Shown one piece after another: positions 1 to 8,258 of a stretch of 64,000 nucleotides of DNA (position 1 is its first letter; every line of letters begins with the position of its first letter). The notes beneath the pieces were generated by a model. It saw only the letters and a list, made by a program, of their open reading frames with translations. It was not told the DNA's origin and ran no database searches. Source of the DNA: Roseobacter weihaiensis. GTDB taxonomy: Bacteria > Pseudomonadota > Alphaproteobacteria > Rhodobacterales > Rhodobacteraceae. The translations under genes and the position numbers were made by a program. The stretch lies in NCBI RefSeq assembly GCF_020622345.1, contig NZ_JACNMO010000012.1, positions 1 through 64,000 of the forward strand, written 5' to 3'.

Positions 1-828
1 AGTTATCTGCGGCGATCCGGGCAAGCTTTCTACGCTCGGATCGAACCTATGGGGCGCGGCGGGTTTGGCACGATCTTCTCGAAGAAGGTTATTCCTGTGG
101 TCTGCATTGCGTTGAGCAATTGATGCGGCAAGCGGCCTTCAGAGCCCGTCCAAAGCACCTCGGCGCAAAGGGGGGCATCACCAGCGTGCTGCGCACATCG
201 CACCAGAGGTGCGTCTTCTATTCTTATTTGGCGCGCCCATGGCGCGACGGGATCCGCGCTCACGCACCATCCTCACATCCACATGATCGTCCGGGGCGTG
301 GCTTGTCACCCGACGGCACGAGGTCGGTCGCTTGCAAACGTGCTTGCGCGAGAGTTCGAGGCAGATGGCCCGAACCAGACATGCCCTCTCGGCGATGCAA
401 GCATCGCCTGTCAGGGAATAGGGGGCAGACTTCACATGTGTTTGGACCGCGGACGGTTGGCTCTATGGTGCGGCCGTCATCGATCTGTTCTCGCGGGTGC
501 GCCATTGGGCTTGAACCAATGGCGCATCAATGGCTCACCGTCGGCTGACCCCTCCCGGCAGATTGCTGCGCAATCGCCTGCCGGGCAATGGATAAGCGAT
601 CAAATGACGTCTCAGATGGTCACGGACGCCTTGATAAGGGCGATCTGGCGCAAAGCTCGACCAAAGGAGCTGCTCCATCACGCGGACCAGGGCAGCCAAT
701 ATACCCGCGCCCCATTCCAACGGCTGATGGCAGACCACGGCATCACATGCGCGATGAGCCGCTCTGGCAACGTTTGGGACACTGCCGCGATGGACAGCGT
801 CTTCTCATCGATGAAAACCAAAAAATAA
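1..828 (+). pseudogene. IS3-family transposase orfB remnant (frameshifted)
   Basis: This is a decayed DDE integrase-type transposase of the IS3 family. Recognisable blocks follow one another in different frames. YGARRVWHDLL and GLHCVEQLMRQAAF lie at about 48-150, LAREFEADGPNQ at about 340-376, VWTADGWLYGAAVIDLFSR from 440, and ALLHHSDQGSQYT-like text (LLHHADQGSQYTRAPFQRLM) with MSRSGNVWDTAAMDS at 670-810. The catalytic Asp blocks can still be read, but at least two frame changes and an in-frame stop after FSRVRHWA make it non-functional. The normal C-terminus is missing after SMKTK, exactly where the IS200/IS605 element begins, so that insertion probably truncated it. The 5' end lies outside the window. 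Confidence 0.8.
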
Positions 829-854
829 CCCACCTACGGGCTTGCGCTGGTGGG
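829..854 (-). repeat. Subterminal hairpin of IS200/IS605 element
   Basis: CCCACC at 829-834 and GGTGGG at 849-854 form a perfect 6-bp stem around a 14-base loop, at the 3' side of the reverse-strand TnpA remnant. IS200/IS605 elements carry imperfect palindromes near their ends that the HUH transposase recognises as single-stranded DNA. The position fits the right-end hairpin. The exact element boundary was not determined. Confidence 0.5.
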
Positions 855-1236
855 ATTTGCGATATGCTGCGCCAAGTACTGAAGTACAATGTCTTCCTTG
901 ATGGCACGTTGGTCGGTGAGAAATACCCACGTCCCCAAAAGCGCCTGCCCCAGTAGCGCTTTTTGAGCTGCGGGAACGCGCGCTGCACTTTGTGGGACGA
1001 TCTGCCTTTAAGCAGCCGCACCAAGTCCCTCACCGCCAGCTTTGGCGGCACCGATACGAACATGTGGACGTGATCGACCGACAGCACACCGCAGATAATA
1101 TCCACGCCCCTTTCTCGGCAGACTTGGCGGCAGATGTCACGGACCCGCAGCCGGATACAGCCGGTTAGCACCTTATAGCGATACTTAGTTGACCAGACAA
1201 TGTGATAGCGGTGGTAGAAAACGCAGTGGCTGCCGG
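834..1236 (-). pseudogene. tnpA: IS200/IS605-family TnpA (Y1 HUH transposase), frameshifted
   Basis: The translation carries the hallmarks of the single-strand IS200 transposase: VFYHRYHIVWSTKYRYKVL at the start, the HUH motif in VDHVHMFV, and KKRYWGRRFWGRGYF near the end. After GYFSPTN the frame shifts. The continuation AIKEDIVLQYLAQHIANP, with the expected catalytic Tyr in LQYL, lies in a neighbouring frame and ends at a TAG at 836-834. A standard start codon is not obvious; family members begin about ten residues before VFYHRYH. The element separates an IS3 fragment on its left from a LysR fragment on its right. Unless the frameshift is recoded or is a sequencing error, this copy cannot transpose by itself. 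Confidence 0.75.
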
Positions 1237-1263
1237 TGTCTTGTCGGGAAAGAACAGGGCATA

Positions 1264-1530
1264 ACTGAGGCGCCGAAATCGACGGTTGGAGACCCTTCAG
1301 TCGCATTGGGCATCATCAAACCCGGACAAGGCGTGTCATTCCTGCCGGAAATCTTTGCAAAGCCGCTGGAAAAAAGTGGTGACCTCGTGAGGGTCCGTCC
1401 GGATCTGTCTGGTCCGGATGTCGAGATCTTCGCGTGCTTTCCTCCAAAGCGAGCAAGCGTTCCGGCGGTTCGCGTCTTCATTGACATGCTCGTAGATTTT
1501 GCTCGCGACAGGGCGCGGCTTGACGATTAG
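1264..1530 (+). pseudogene. C-terminal fragment of LysR-family regulator
   Basis: About 85 residues match the end of a LysR substrate-binding domain: VALGIIKPGQGVSFLPEIF, then LEKSGDLVRVRPDLSGPD, VEIFACFPPKRASVPAVRVF and IDMLVDFARDRARLDD before the stop. This is the usual pattern of a G-I-x-x-L-P patch, a basic strand, and a closing helix that follows the RxFIDxL signature. The DNA-binding domain and most of the effector domain are absent, and the fragment starts right after the IS200-type element. It is a dead remnant of a host gene cut by mobile elements. The regulated pathway cannot be told from this piece. Confidence 0.65.
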
Positions 1531-1775
1531 GTTATGTGGCCTTTGTCATTGATGTGTTTGCGCGGCGGATTGTAGTTTGACGAGCAAGCTGCACGGCACA
1601 TGCAGGGTTTGTTCTGGATGCTTTGGAACGGGCCATTCATCAACGCAAACAAGCGCAGGACCAACTGGTGCATCATTCCGATCACGGATCGCAATATTTA
1701 TCGATTAAACCCGATGATTTGATGCGCTACGTTCAGACTGGATTAGATTTCTGCGTTCGTAAAAATGGAGCGCTG
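1530..1775 (+). pseudogene. IS3-family transposase fragment
   Basis: A second, different IS3-type orfB fragment. GYVAFVIDVFARRIV is readable at about 1531-1575, followed after a frame change by HAGFVLDALERAIHQRKQAQ and LVHHSDHGSQYLSI. These are the core DDE blocks of an integrase domain. It has no N-terminus, and the C-terminus decays into unrelated sequence after SQYLSI. It abuts the LysR remnant, which suggests nested or successive insertions. Confidence 0.65.
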
Positions 1776-1848
1776 AAACGGACACGCCAGTGCAGTTGGA
1801 CACCTCTACTATCGTCATTTCTGCTGTCAAAGTTTTGCTCCTTCACGC

Positions 1849-1879
1849 TTGACCTCAACTTAAGTTGAGGCCGTATCTT
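1849..1879 (+). promoter_or_regulatory. SoxR/MerR-type promoter with 19-bp spacer, orphaned
   Basis: A perfect 18-bp palindrome, CCTCAACTTAAGTTGAGG (1853-1870), sits between a -35 hexamer TTGACC (1849-1854) and a -10-like TATCTT (1874-1879). The spacer is 19 bp. Over-long 19-20 bp spacers with an operator inside them are the hallmark of MerR-family activator promoters, and the palindrome closely resembles the SoxR box (CCTCAAGTTAACTTGAGG). No intact downstream target remains: transposase sequence begins within about 40 bp. This looks like a promoter stranded by an insertion. No soxR-like gene is present in the window. Confidence 0.6.
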
Positions 1880-1959
1880 CGGTGTAAGTCAAGCTGACGG
1901 AGGGAATGAACCGCGCCGGGTTTTCCGGAGGCTCCAACTCCTGAGTAGGATGGAGCATC

Positions 1960-2412
1960 ATGAGCAAGACAACGAACAAGTATTCCCTCGAAGTCCGCGA
2001 ACGAGCTGTTCGCATGGTCGTGCACAACGCAGGGCAGCATGAGAGCCGCTGGTCGGCGATCCTGTCGATTTCTTCGAAGATCGGTTGCGCGCCGCAGACT
2101 CTGAACGAGTGGGTCAAGAAGGCCGAGGTTGATCGGGGTGATCGTGCCGGCATCACGACGGCGATGGCCGAGAGTGCGGGGCGGTCGCGTAGCGATCAAA
2201 TGATCCGGGGGATCATTTGAAGGCCCAAACGAAGGCCTTGGATGAAGCAGGCCAATGAGATCCTTCGAAAGGCATCGGCATATTTTGCCCCCGCTCTCAT
2301 CGCCGCAAGCGGCGACTGCCGCGCAGCGAGACGGAGCTCGACCGCCGGTCCAGGACATGATTGCCTTTATCGAGGAGCACCGCGACGCCATCGGGGTTGA
2401 TGGGGTCGCTGC
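1960..2412 (+). pseudogene. IS3-family orfA/orfB start, disrupted
   Basis: OrfA begins MSKTTNKYSLEVRERAVRMV and continues with a helix-turn-helix (KIGCAPQTLNEWVKKAEVD), then ends early at 2220 after an aberrant MIRGII tail. Further on, QANEILRKASAYFA (the normal orfA C-terminal leucine-zipper part) appears in another frame around 2250-2290. The start of orfB, MIAFIEEHRDAIGVDGV, follows at 2357-2405. OrfB then stops matching. The sequence just before the ATG (about 1895-1957) resembles the typical leader and left end of such elements. The element is frameshifted and its right part is missing. Confidence 0.7.
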
Positions 2413-2429
2413 CGGCGGGTGCTGCCCAA

Positions 2430-2625
2430 GCCGGCAAATGGGTCGATCTCTTGCAAACGGTGACGGCAATGGCTGCGCTTTTTGCGATTCAGTTCAGCGT
2501 CGCGTATGCGCGTCAAAGATCAGATCGTTTGGACACTGCAGTTCAAAATGCCCCTGTCCTGCTGGTGCGAGACGGCAAAATTCTTCGCGCCGCACTGCGC
2601 CAGACGCGTGTCACCGAAGGTGATC
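2430..2625 (+). pseudogene. DUF421 (YetF-like) membrane protein C-terminal fragment
   Basis: One frame reads LLQTVTAMAALFAIQFSVAY, a membrane helix. It is followed by RQRSDRLDTAVQNAPVLLVR, DGKILRAALRQTRVTEGD. This matches the order of elements in the DUF421/YetF family: last membrane helix, RSxRxxxLxxNxPxLLxRDG, then LRxxRVTExD. The N-terminal helices and the rest of the cytosolic domain are missing. The match is cut at about 2620, where the reverse-strand transposase remnant begins. It is a second host-gene fragment in this insertion graveyard. Confidence 0.6.
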
Positions 2626-3202
2626 GCAGCCCGAAGCCCGCAGTGCCACGTCCAGCTTATCAGTCACATCTTCGGCCTTCATTGTCGTGCAGAGCTTCCA
2701 GGCGATGATGTACCGGCTGTAATCGTCGAGGATCGTAGAGAGATAGAACCAACCCCAGCCGATGACTTTGAGATAGGTGAAGTCGGTTTGCCCGCTGCCC
2801 GGCAGTCGCCGCTTGCGGCGAAGAGAGGGGGAGCTGGTTCGGGCGTGAAGTCTTGTCCCTGAACTCGTCGGCAGCGGACAGAACGACGTAAGCCGGCCTG
2901 GTGATGAGGTCATAGGATTTGAGGATACGATACCCGTTCGTCGAGTGATCCGTCCACTGGACGGATTACTGATTCTCCTTACCCTCTGACACAAAATACT
3001 TTTCTGTGTCGGTAAAGCACACGGCCAACTCGCGCGGCGACAGATCGCTTTCCTTCAGCGCCAAGTCCTTGATCTTCTCTCGGATCGGTTCAGGGATGCG
3101 GTTCCAAACCAGTGACGGTTTGGGACTGCGATCCTCGAGTGCCTCGGGGCCTCCAGCCAGATACCGGTCATATCCCGTTGACCGACAGGTGAATGTAAGC
3201 AT
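2611..3202 (-). pseudogene. IS3-family orfB remnant (reverse strand)
   Basis: Read from 3202 downward, the remnant shows YDRYLAGGPEALEDRSPKPS, VWNRIPEPIREKIKDLALKE, SPRELAVCFTDTEKYFVSE, then in a second frame YRILKSYDLITRPAYVV, and finally QTDFTYLKVIGWGWFYLST with ILDDYSRYIIAWKLCTTM. These are consecutive blocks of one HTH-plus-DDE transposase. Two frames are needed to read through, and the protein stops shortly after the second catalytic block, so the copy is inactive. It covers the right end of the DUF421 remnant. Confidence 0.7.
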
Positions 3203-3362
3203 TCACCGAGAGGCGGCGATAAAAGGTAGTTCTGGGAACGCCGAGCTTGTCCAGATCAGGGATAAGGGCAGCCGTGACCAAAATCTGACAATCATGTTCA
3301 TGGTAACCCCCCGCGCGCGGTCCGCCACAGATGACACACAGCGCGCCTTGGCCCCCTGCTAG

Positions 3363-3995
3363 CTAGGGGCGGAGCTTGCGCAGGTGCGGCATCAGGTCAA
3401 AATAGACGGCCCCACCGATCTCGGTGCGTTTCAGATCATCGCCCCTCTTCAAGATGAACTCAATCTGCAGACCCTCCGGGGCGGGATGGGGCACCGTTAT
3501 TTTCTTGCCCGAAACAAGTTTTAGCGCTTCGAGGCGCGTTGTCTCGTGGCTGGCCGCCCCAGCGAGCGCGCCGCCCATGATCATTCCAAGCCCGACAGAG
3601 ACCACGGCAAGGTCACCCCTACTCAGGCCGGCCATTGATTGACGCAGGCGTTTTTCGGCCTCCTGCTGAAGTCGTTTCACAGACGCCTGAACTTGCGGTA
3701 GCTTCCAAGAAGCATCCAGGAAATCGGTCAGGTCCCCCGGACGAAGCGGTGCTGCATCCGGGGCGCTGGGTCCACCTGGTTTGTAAAAAGGCGACTGCAG
3801 TGGTGCAGTCTTGACAGGCGCACGACCAGCAGGCTGCTGCATGCTCCCAAAAGGCCGGGCGGACGGGCTGCGGATCAACTGTCGGAGTTGGCTTTCCTGC
3901 AAGAGCTTCCAGTTGGGCCGTTGAAACGAGGCAGGCGGCGGAAGTATGGACCGCAGTTTCAGTTCGAAATCACCAAGCGAATGTGGACTTGTCAT
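3363..3995 (-). CDS. Hypothetical protein, 210 aa
   Basis: Function not recognised. The chosen start gives MTSPHSLGDFELKLRSILPP; a longer reading from 4043 adds 16 poorly supported residues. The N-terminal half is Pro/Ser/Gln-rich and probably flexible. A segment at about residues 95-130 has a helical, charged character (VQASVKRLQQEAEKRLRQSM). A short hydrophobic Gly/Ala stretch (VVSVGLGMIMGGALAGAA) follows, then a beta-type C-terminus (GLQIEFILKRG, GGAVYFDLMPHL). From memory this C-terminal layout recalls small proteins found beside extracellular contractile injection systems, but that is a weak impression. The gene points the same way as the 372-residue gene at 4471-5589, 475 bp away. Confidence 0.5.
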   Translation of the reverse strand: MTSPHSLGDFELKLRSILPPPASFQRPNWKLLQESQLRQLIRSPSARPFGSMQQPAGRAPVKTAPLQSPFYKPGGPSAPDAAPLRPGDLTDFLDASWKLPQVQASVKRLQQEAEKRLRQSMAGLSRGDLAVVSVGLGMIMGGALAGAASHETTRLEALKLVSGKKITVPHPAPEGLQIEFILKRGDDLKRTEIGGAVYFDLMPHLRKLRP

Positions 3996-4470
3996 GGGGC
4001 ACCTATACTGATTTTTTGAGCTACATGAGATCCAAAATACCACAGGGATCCCGGCCGGAAAAACGATCCCTTCTCAGATGGCAACAAACTGCCGAACCGC
4101 AGTGTGCGTTGTCTCTGCCTTGTCACCAACATCAGATATCGGGTGGAGAGTATCGCCATACATCCATCTTTCAATATGACCGTTCAAGCGGCACAAGCCG
4201 AGATGGCGGAGAGCTGTTTTTTCTGTGCTAGCGCTGAAATATGCAGCCCTGACGTGCAATTGACCAAAGCGACTCTCGATAGCTCAATGCGATCAAAAGT
4301 CATTTAATCAAGATGCCAGGGATCTGCAGCCGGTCCGGGTGGACAGAAAAATGCGACAGATGTACCGTATCGGGAGATTTCGCAGACAACAAACGCTCTG
4401 AACCATCCGGCCCGTCAAACGGCTGGTGTCCACCCCGGCGTTGGCCCGCCACGCAAGCCGCACCTCCTAG
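3996..4470. other. Intergenic stretch, no gene seen
   Basis: 475 bases between two minus-strand hypothetical genes. Several short open frames occur but none has family features or a convincing ribosome-binding site. It presumably holds the promoter of the 210-residue gene and the terminator of the 372-residue gene; neither could be pinpointed. Confidence 0.5.
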
Positions 4471-5589
4471 TCAGAAGGTGAGGTGCAAATTGAACCCGAC
4501 AAGCCACCCATTGGTCACCCCCGCACCGGTTCCGACCGATGGCATGTTGTATTCTGGCATAAACCCGACGTTGACTGGCTGCCTAGCGTAATCCGGGGTG
4601 TTGAAATCGCCCAGTTTGACATCAAACGACACTGACAATTGCGGGCGATCCTGACTGTAGAACTTCATCGCCTCGTTCATGGATGTCACAACCCCTCGCA
4701 CGGTTTTCACCTCTTTGCAGATGTCGTCGTAAAAACCCTTGGGATCGCGCCGAACATCCTGGTTCCGTGCCTTTTCGAAAATACTGTTGCTTGCTTCATG
4801 CATCCTGGCGACGTTATGCACGACATCCCACCGCGACAACCTGTGGGCCTTGGATGTCGGATAGATGAGCGAGAAGCTCTGGGTTTTTTCCGACAACACC
4901 GCTTTGAGATGGAATTTGTCGACCTGCCCACTGAGCTTCACTTCGGTAATCTTTTCCTTGAAATCATGGGTTACACCCGCGCCAAACTTACTGTTGCGGA
5001 ATGCTTTTTCAGACGACCAGTCCAGCGCCGCCTTCTGTTTGCTCCAATTGTAGCTGCTCGACAACGCGCTCTTGTCGATATTCATCTTGAGATTCGTTTC
5101 GGGTTCGTAGTCGGAGCAGTCGAGCGGATTGGGAAAATTATGCGTCAACGTCGGGTCTAAATTGCTGCGCATGAACGGCCGAAATGACGCGCCACTCATC
5201 TTCACCACCACCATCGACTCACCCGGCGTCATCTGGAGGCCCTTTGAAAGGGTCAATTCCAGGCCTTTTAACAGCCTGGGCGATTTTCCGCGATCCGACA
5301 GGCCTATTTTGGGTAGATCGGCCGGATGCACAGGGTCCGAGATCGCCGGGAAATTGATGGTTGCCTTCTGTGCCCATTCTGCAATCGCAGCGCGCAATGC
5401 CAGTTCGCCGTGTTTTTCGTCAAGCTCGGGAAATTCGTTCTGTACCTCCCTGGCCACCGCATCTTCCGAGAGGGTCTTGACCCAGTCCTTGCCACCGGAC
5501 AGCCATTTGAAAATGCGGGCCTTGTTGATGTCACTGATGGGATCGTTTCCCTGATTGCTACCTAATAAATAATTCGCGCTGGCAGGCAT
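4471..5589 (-). CDS. Hypothetical protein, 372 aa, beta-rich
   Basis: Function not recognised. The start MPASANYLLGSNQGNDP is supported by AGGAAA six bases upstream of the ATG; the in-frame extension up to 5760 lacks such a site. No signal peptide or membrane helix is seen. The N-terminal third is charged and helical (WLSGGKDWVKTLSEDAV, FPELDEKHGELALRAAIAEW). From about residue 115 the sequence alternates polar and hydrophobic residues with many Lys/Ser/Asn, and it ends in a likely beta strand (NGWLVGFNLHLTF). It shares orientation with the downstream 210-residue gene and both may belong to one small module, but this rests on proximity only. Confidence 0.55.
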   Translation of the reverse strand: MPASANYLLGSNQGNDPISDINKARIFKWLSGGKDWVKTLSEDAVAREVQNEFPELDEKHGELALRAAIAEWAQKATINFPAISDPVHPADLPKIGLSDRGKSPRLLKGLELTLSKGLQMTPGESMVVVKMSGASFRPFMRSNLDPTLTHNFPNPLDCSDYEPETNLKMNIDKSALSSSYNWSKQKAALDWSSEKAFRNSKFGAGVTHDFKEKITEVKLSGQVDKFHLKAVLSEKTQSFSLIYPTSKAHRLSRWDVVHNVARMHEASNSIFEKARNQDVRRDPKGFYDDICKEVKTVRGVVTSMNEAMKFYSQDRPQLSVSFDVKLGDFNTPDYARQPVNVGFMPEYNMPSVGTGAGVTNGWLVGFNLHLTF

Positions 5590-6414
5590 AAGATTTCCTT
5601 TTTTTACAGTTAAATAGAGGAATCGTTTAACGACCCGCACACAGTTTATCTCAGCCCGGCCCACTCTCAACATCTCGGTGCCACCGTGGCATATCCCACC
5701 TAGAATCCGATTTAATTTTTGTTTTGATATGCATAGCAGGAGAGTCCAAATACAGCGCATGGCCTAGGCGAGGTTTCGCCGCCTTCGGAGCGCAAAATCG
5801 GCAAGATTACTCTCCCTGCAAGACCACAATCTGCCGCTGTTTTTGAACATGCAACAAGCAAAACCGGCGGGAAAATCCAGTTGCTATCTCCGGCATCACG
5901 TTGCGGATTCCATTGACTGGCATTCGCCGCCTCCCGCTGCATCAGGATTTCGAGGCAAGGGTTTCTGGGATCCTGTGCCATCCCCTCGTTCGACCTGCCT
6001 GCTTACCGGCGAGATTCAACGATTGGGCTCTTTCAGGGCACCGTCAACTGCCCAGGGTCGTCCGAGCGCTATTTCCAAAGCCCCTCACCCGCAAATTGGC
6101 CTATGATTTGCGGTACTGGCAGGATCATCGTCCAGCGCCGACAGCAGTCCGATGCACGAGACCAGCCGACTTCCGATCAGCACCACGTCGGTCGTTCACT
6201 TTGCATGGTCCTGCGTCATTGGCCTGTGTTCCCTCGGGACGATGGTTGCCCTGATGGGGGTGAAGAGGATGAGCGAGACACGGCATCGAATGTGCCTCTC
6301 AAGAAATGCCCAAGGAGATAAAGACAGTTTATGGGCAGGGCCCGGGTCACCTTTAGGTCGGGACGCTTCGGGTCGAAGAGCCGGTCAGATGAGCCTCGCG
6401 GAAAAGGCGGGCTA
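5590..6414. other. Long intergenic stretch, no gene seen
   Basis: 825 bases without a supportable gene. Open frames exist on both strands, the longest about 140 codons, but none shows a recognisable domain, a good ribosome-binding site or consistent coding character. Part of it (about 6150-6320) reads as a hydrophobic stretch followed by basic residues and could be the tail of a decayed membrane-protein gene. That could not be confirmed. Confidence 0.4.
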
Positions 6415-7095
6415 TCAGATCGACCCGTGCTTTTTCGCGGGACAAGAAAGGTCCTGCAGGTCTGTCACCTTGTTGTCGCCTGCCGCCGCGGACACGCGCA
6501 AATGCGCTTCCCACAAAACGAAACCAACTTGCCTGTCGATGGCGAACAACCACCCCACCAGCCATCCCGGATAGGACCGGAACCCCGAAATTCGAAGGGC
6601 GCGCAAAAAGCAATCGATACCTTCATCGCAGAGCGGGGAGCGATAGGCATCATCGATCAGCACCGGATGCCGAACGCGCAGCCAGCGCAGATCCGAGACG
6701 ATGGCCCGCACCTGCGGTTTGAAAACCTTTTGATCGTGCCGTCTTTGCCAGGCGTTTTCGGCATCTGCGATCGCCGCCTGCGCGTCTTTTTCGCGAGAGT
6801 GATAGGCCCGCTTCAACCCGGATTTGCGCACGACCCACAGCAGGCGCCCTGCGGTCGAGATCGCTCGACAGGCCGTGACCGTCCCGCAGGGGCTAACGGT
6901 CATGTTGCGCGGGTCGATCCAGGCCGACACCCAGTCAGACCGGTCAAAGACCAGTTTGTCAGGCAGCACATCCAGTGATCGGGCGGGACCCGAGGGCTTT
7001 GGCGGCCGCAAGGCCCGCAAACTCTGTTTATGACGCCGGGCATTTGATGAGAGGGACGCCCGAACGCGGGCAAGATGATACATTGGCCGAGCCAT
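6415..7095 (-). CDS. Hypothetical protein, 226 aa
   Basis: No family recognised with certainty. The start MARPMYHLARVRASLSSNAR is chosen because AAGGAAAAACC precedes the ATG; a 27-residue extension to 7176 is possible. The protein is basic at the N-terminus and has a central helical, charged region (REKDAQAAIADAENAWQRRH). A C-terminal hydrophobic segment, SYPGWLVGWLFAIDRQVGFV, could be a membrane-associated or buried helix. A Cys pair sits near PLCDEGIDCFLRAL. It is flanked by an 825-base gap downstream and by a secreted-protein gene upstream, so context gives no clue to its role. Confidence 0.5.
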   Translation of the reverse strand: MARPMYHLARVRASLSSNARRHKQSLRALRPPKPSGPARSLDVLPDKLVFDRSDWVSAWIDPRNMTVSPCGTVTACRAISTAGRLLWVVRKSGLKRAYHSREKDAQAAIADAENAWQRRHDQKVFKPQVRAIVSDLRWLRVRHPVLIDDAYRSPLCDEGIDCFLRALRISGFRSYPGWLVGWLFAIDRQVGFVLWEAHLRVSAAAGDNKVTDLQDLSCPAKKHGSI

Positions 7096-7225
7096 GGTTT
7101 TTCCTTTTGAATGAGCGTCACCAGTGGCGGTGGCATCGGCTTGTCGAGTGACCAAGGGATCGTTCGCCATGCTCAATTACACGGCAAAACGAGACGATCT
7201 TTTGTTGCCGATGCGCGCCGCGGGA

Positions 7226-7888
7226 CTATTCCTCTTGGTAGATATCCGCGACATTGATGGGATCGAACTCGTCGACGGCCAGAGCCACCAGGACACCAAG
7301 TTCGCTGACGGAATCACCACCGGGGAGCGGAACGAAAATTGACGATTCGATAACCTGTGTCGCCGAAATTGAAAGAAGTTGGCTGTAGTCCTCGTTGAAA
7401 TTGAGGAAAAAGTTCATGTAGCTGACGTTGCTGGTCCCATTCGCGCCATCTGTGACGTAGCGAAGACCCCCTAAGCCGATGTACTGATCCGTCAGCACCG
7501 GCTGCGGATCAATGGCCGCATTGTCGGGGCGCAGGATCTGAACACGCGGACTTTGCCAGTTGAATAGATACGCTGACACTTCGCCCTCGCGCTGGGTGTC
7601 GCGGGTCTGGGGATCACCGACCGAAACAGGCAATCCGTGCCCGATCGTTGGAGGGAGCTGCTGCCTTGCACCGGGGGGTGGTGCGAATGCCGGATCGAAC
7701 GGCGTTCCTGCCATTGGCAGCTCAAAGGTGTATGTGGCAGCGGAGCGCACGGGATCAATGTACCCTGCGCCAGCCGTCCAGATGAATTCGCCGCTTACAA
7801 GGATACGACCGTTTTCCATGGTCACATTGGCCGCCGAAGCGGCCGCCGCAAACATCGAAAACACGACCGAGACCAAAACAGTTTTCAT
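7226..7888 (-). CDS. Secreted hypothetical protein, 220 aa
   Basis: The start MKTVLVSVVFSMFAAAASAA gives a classical Sec signal peptide with cleavage expected after ASA. GGAG lies seven bases before the ATG, whereas the upstream in-frame extension to 7984 would hide the signal. The mature part is rich in Gly, Pro, Asn and Thr with strand-like segments (ATYTFELPMAGTPFDP, VSYMNFFLNFNEDYSQLL). It ends in PLPGGDSVSELGVLVALAVD, which vaguely resembles a PEP-CTERM-like proline/glycine patch plus hydrophobic stretch but lacks the basic tail of a true sorting signal. It is likely periplasmic or exported. Substrate and role are unknown. Confidence 0.6.
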   Translation of the reverse strand: MKTVLVSVVFSMFAAAASAANVTMENGRILVSGEFIWTAGAGYIDPVRSAATYTFELPMAGTPFDPAFAPPPGARQQLPPTIGHGLPVSVGDPQTRDTQREGEVSAYLFNWQSPRVQILRPDNAAIDPQPVLTDQYIGLGGLRYVTDGANGTSNVSYMNFFLNFNEDYSQLLSISATQVIESSIFVPLPGGDSVSELGVLVALAVDEFDPINVADIYQEE

Positions 7889-8258
7889 GACAAATCTCCA
7901 TCTAATGTAACATTTACCCATCTCACACACCGTCATTGACGGGACGGCATTCCGTCCGGCCATGGAGCGCACCACACGTGGCAAGACACTAGGACGCCGC
8001 AGGTCAGCCCCGCGTCACCCAAACGGGTGAATGCGGCCCTGGAACATCCGGTTGCACCCGGAGTTTCAGCGGCAACCCGCCGACTGGGCCGGTCGAAAAG
8101 CGGCAATTCGCCACTCGGCGACGCAAGGCGACATCACAGTGCTGGGCGAGCTTCGAGCTTTTGGGAAAAGCGGTATGCTTTTCCATCTTTCGAGATGGAT
8201 TTGGTTGAATGGCGTGTGCGATGCCACGCGTTTTCACGAGTGTTTGGAGTATTGTAAG
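7889..8258. other. Divergent intergenic region
   Basis: 370 bases between the secreted-protein gene (minus strand) and the LuxR-hydrolase gene (plus strand), so it should hold two divergent promoters. The downstream gene can be read in frame back to 8031, but that extension is Trp/Arg-rich, has no ribosome-binding site and overlaps sequence with no family match. It is treated as non-coding. Confidence 0.45.

Noticed and set aside
8031-8258. In-frame N-terminal extension of the LuxR-hydrolase protein
   Set aside because: No ribosome-binding site at 8031, unusual Trp/Arg/His composition, and a better start at 8259.
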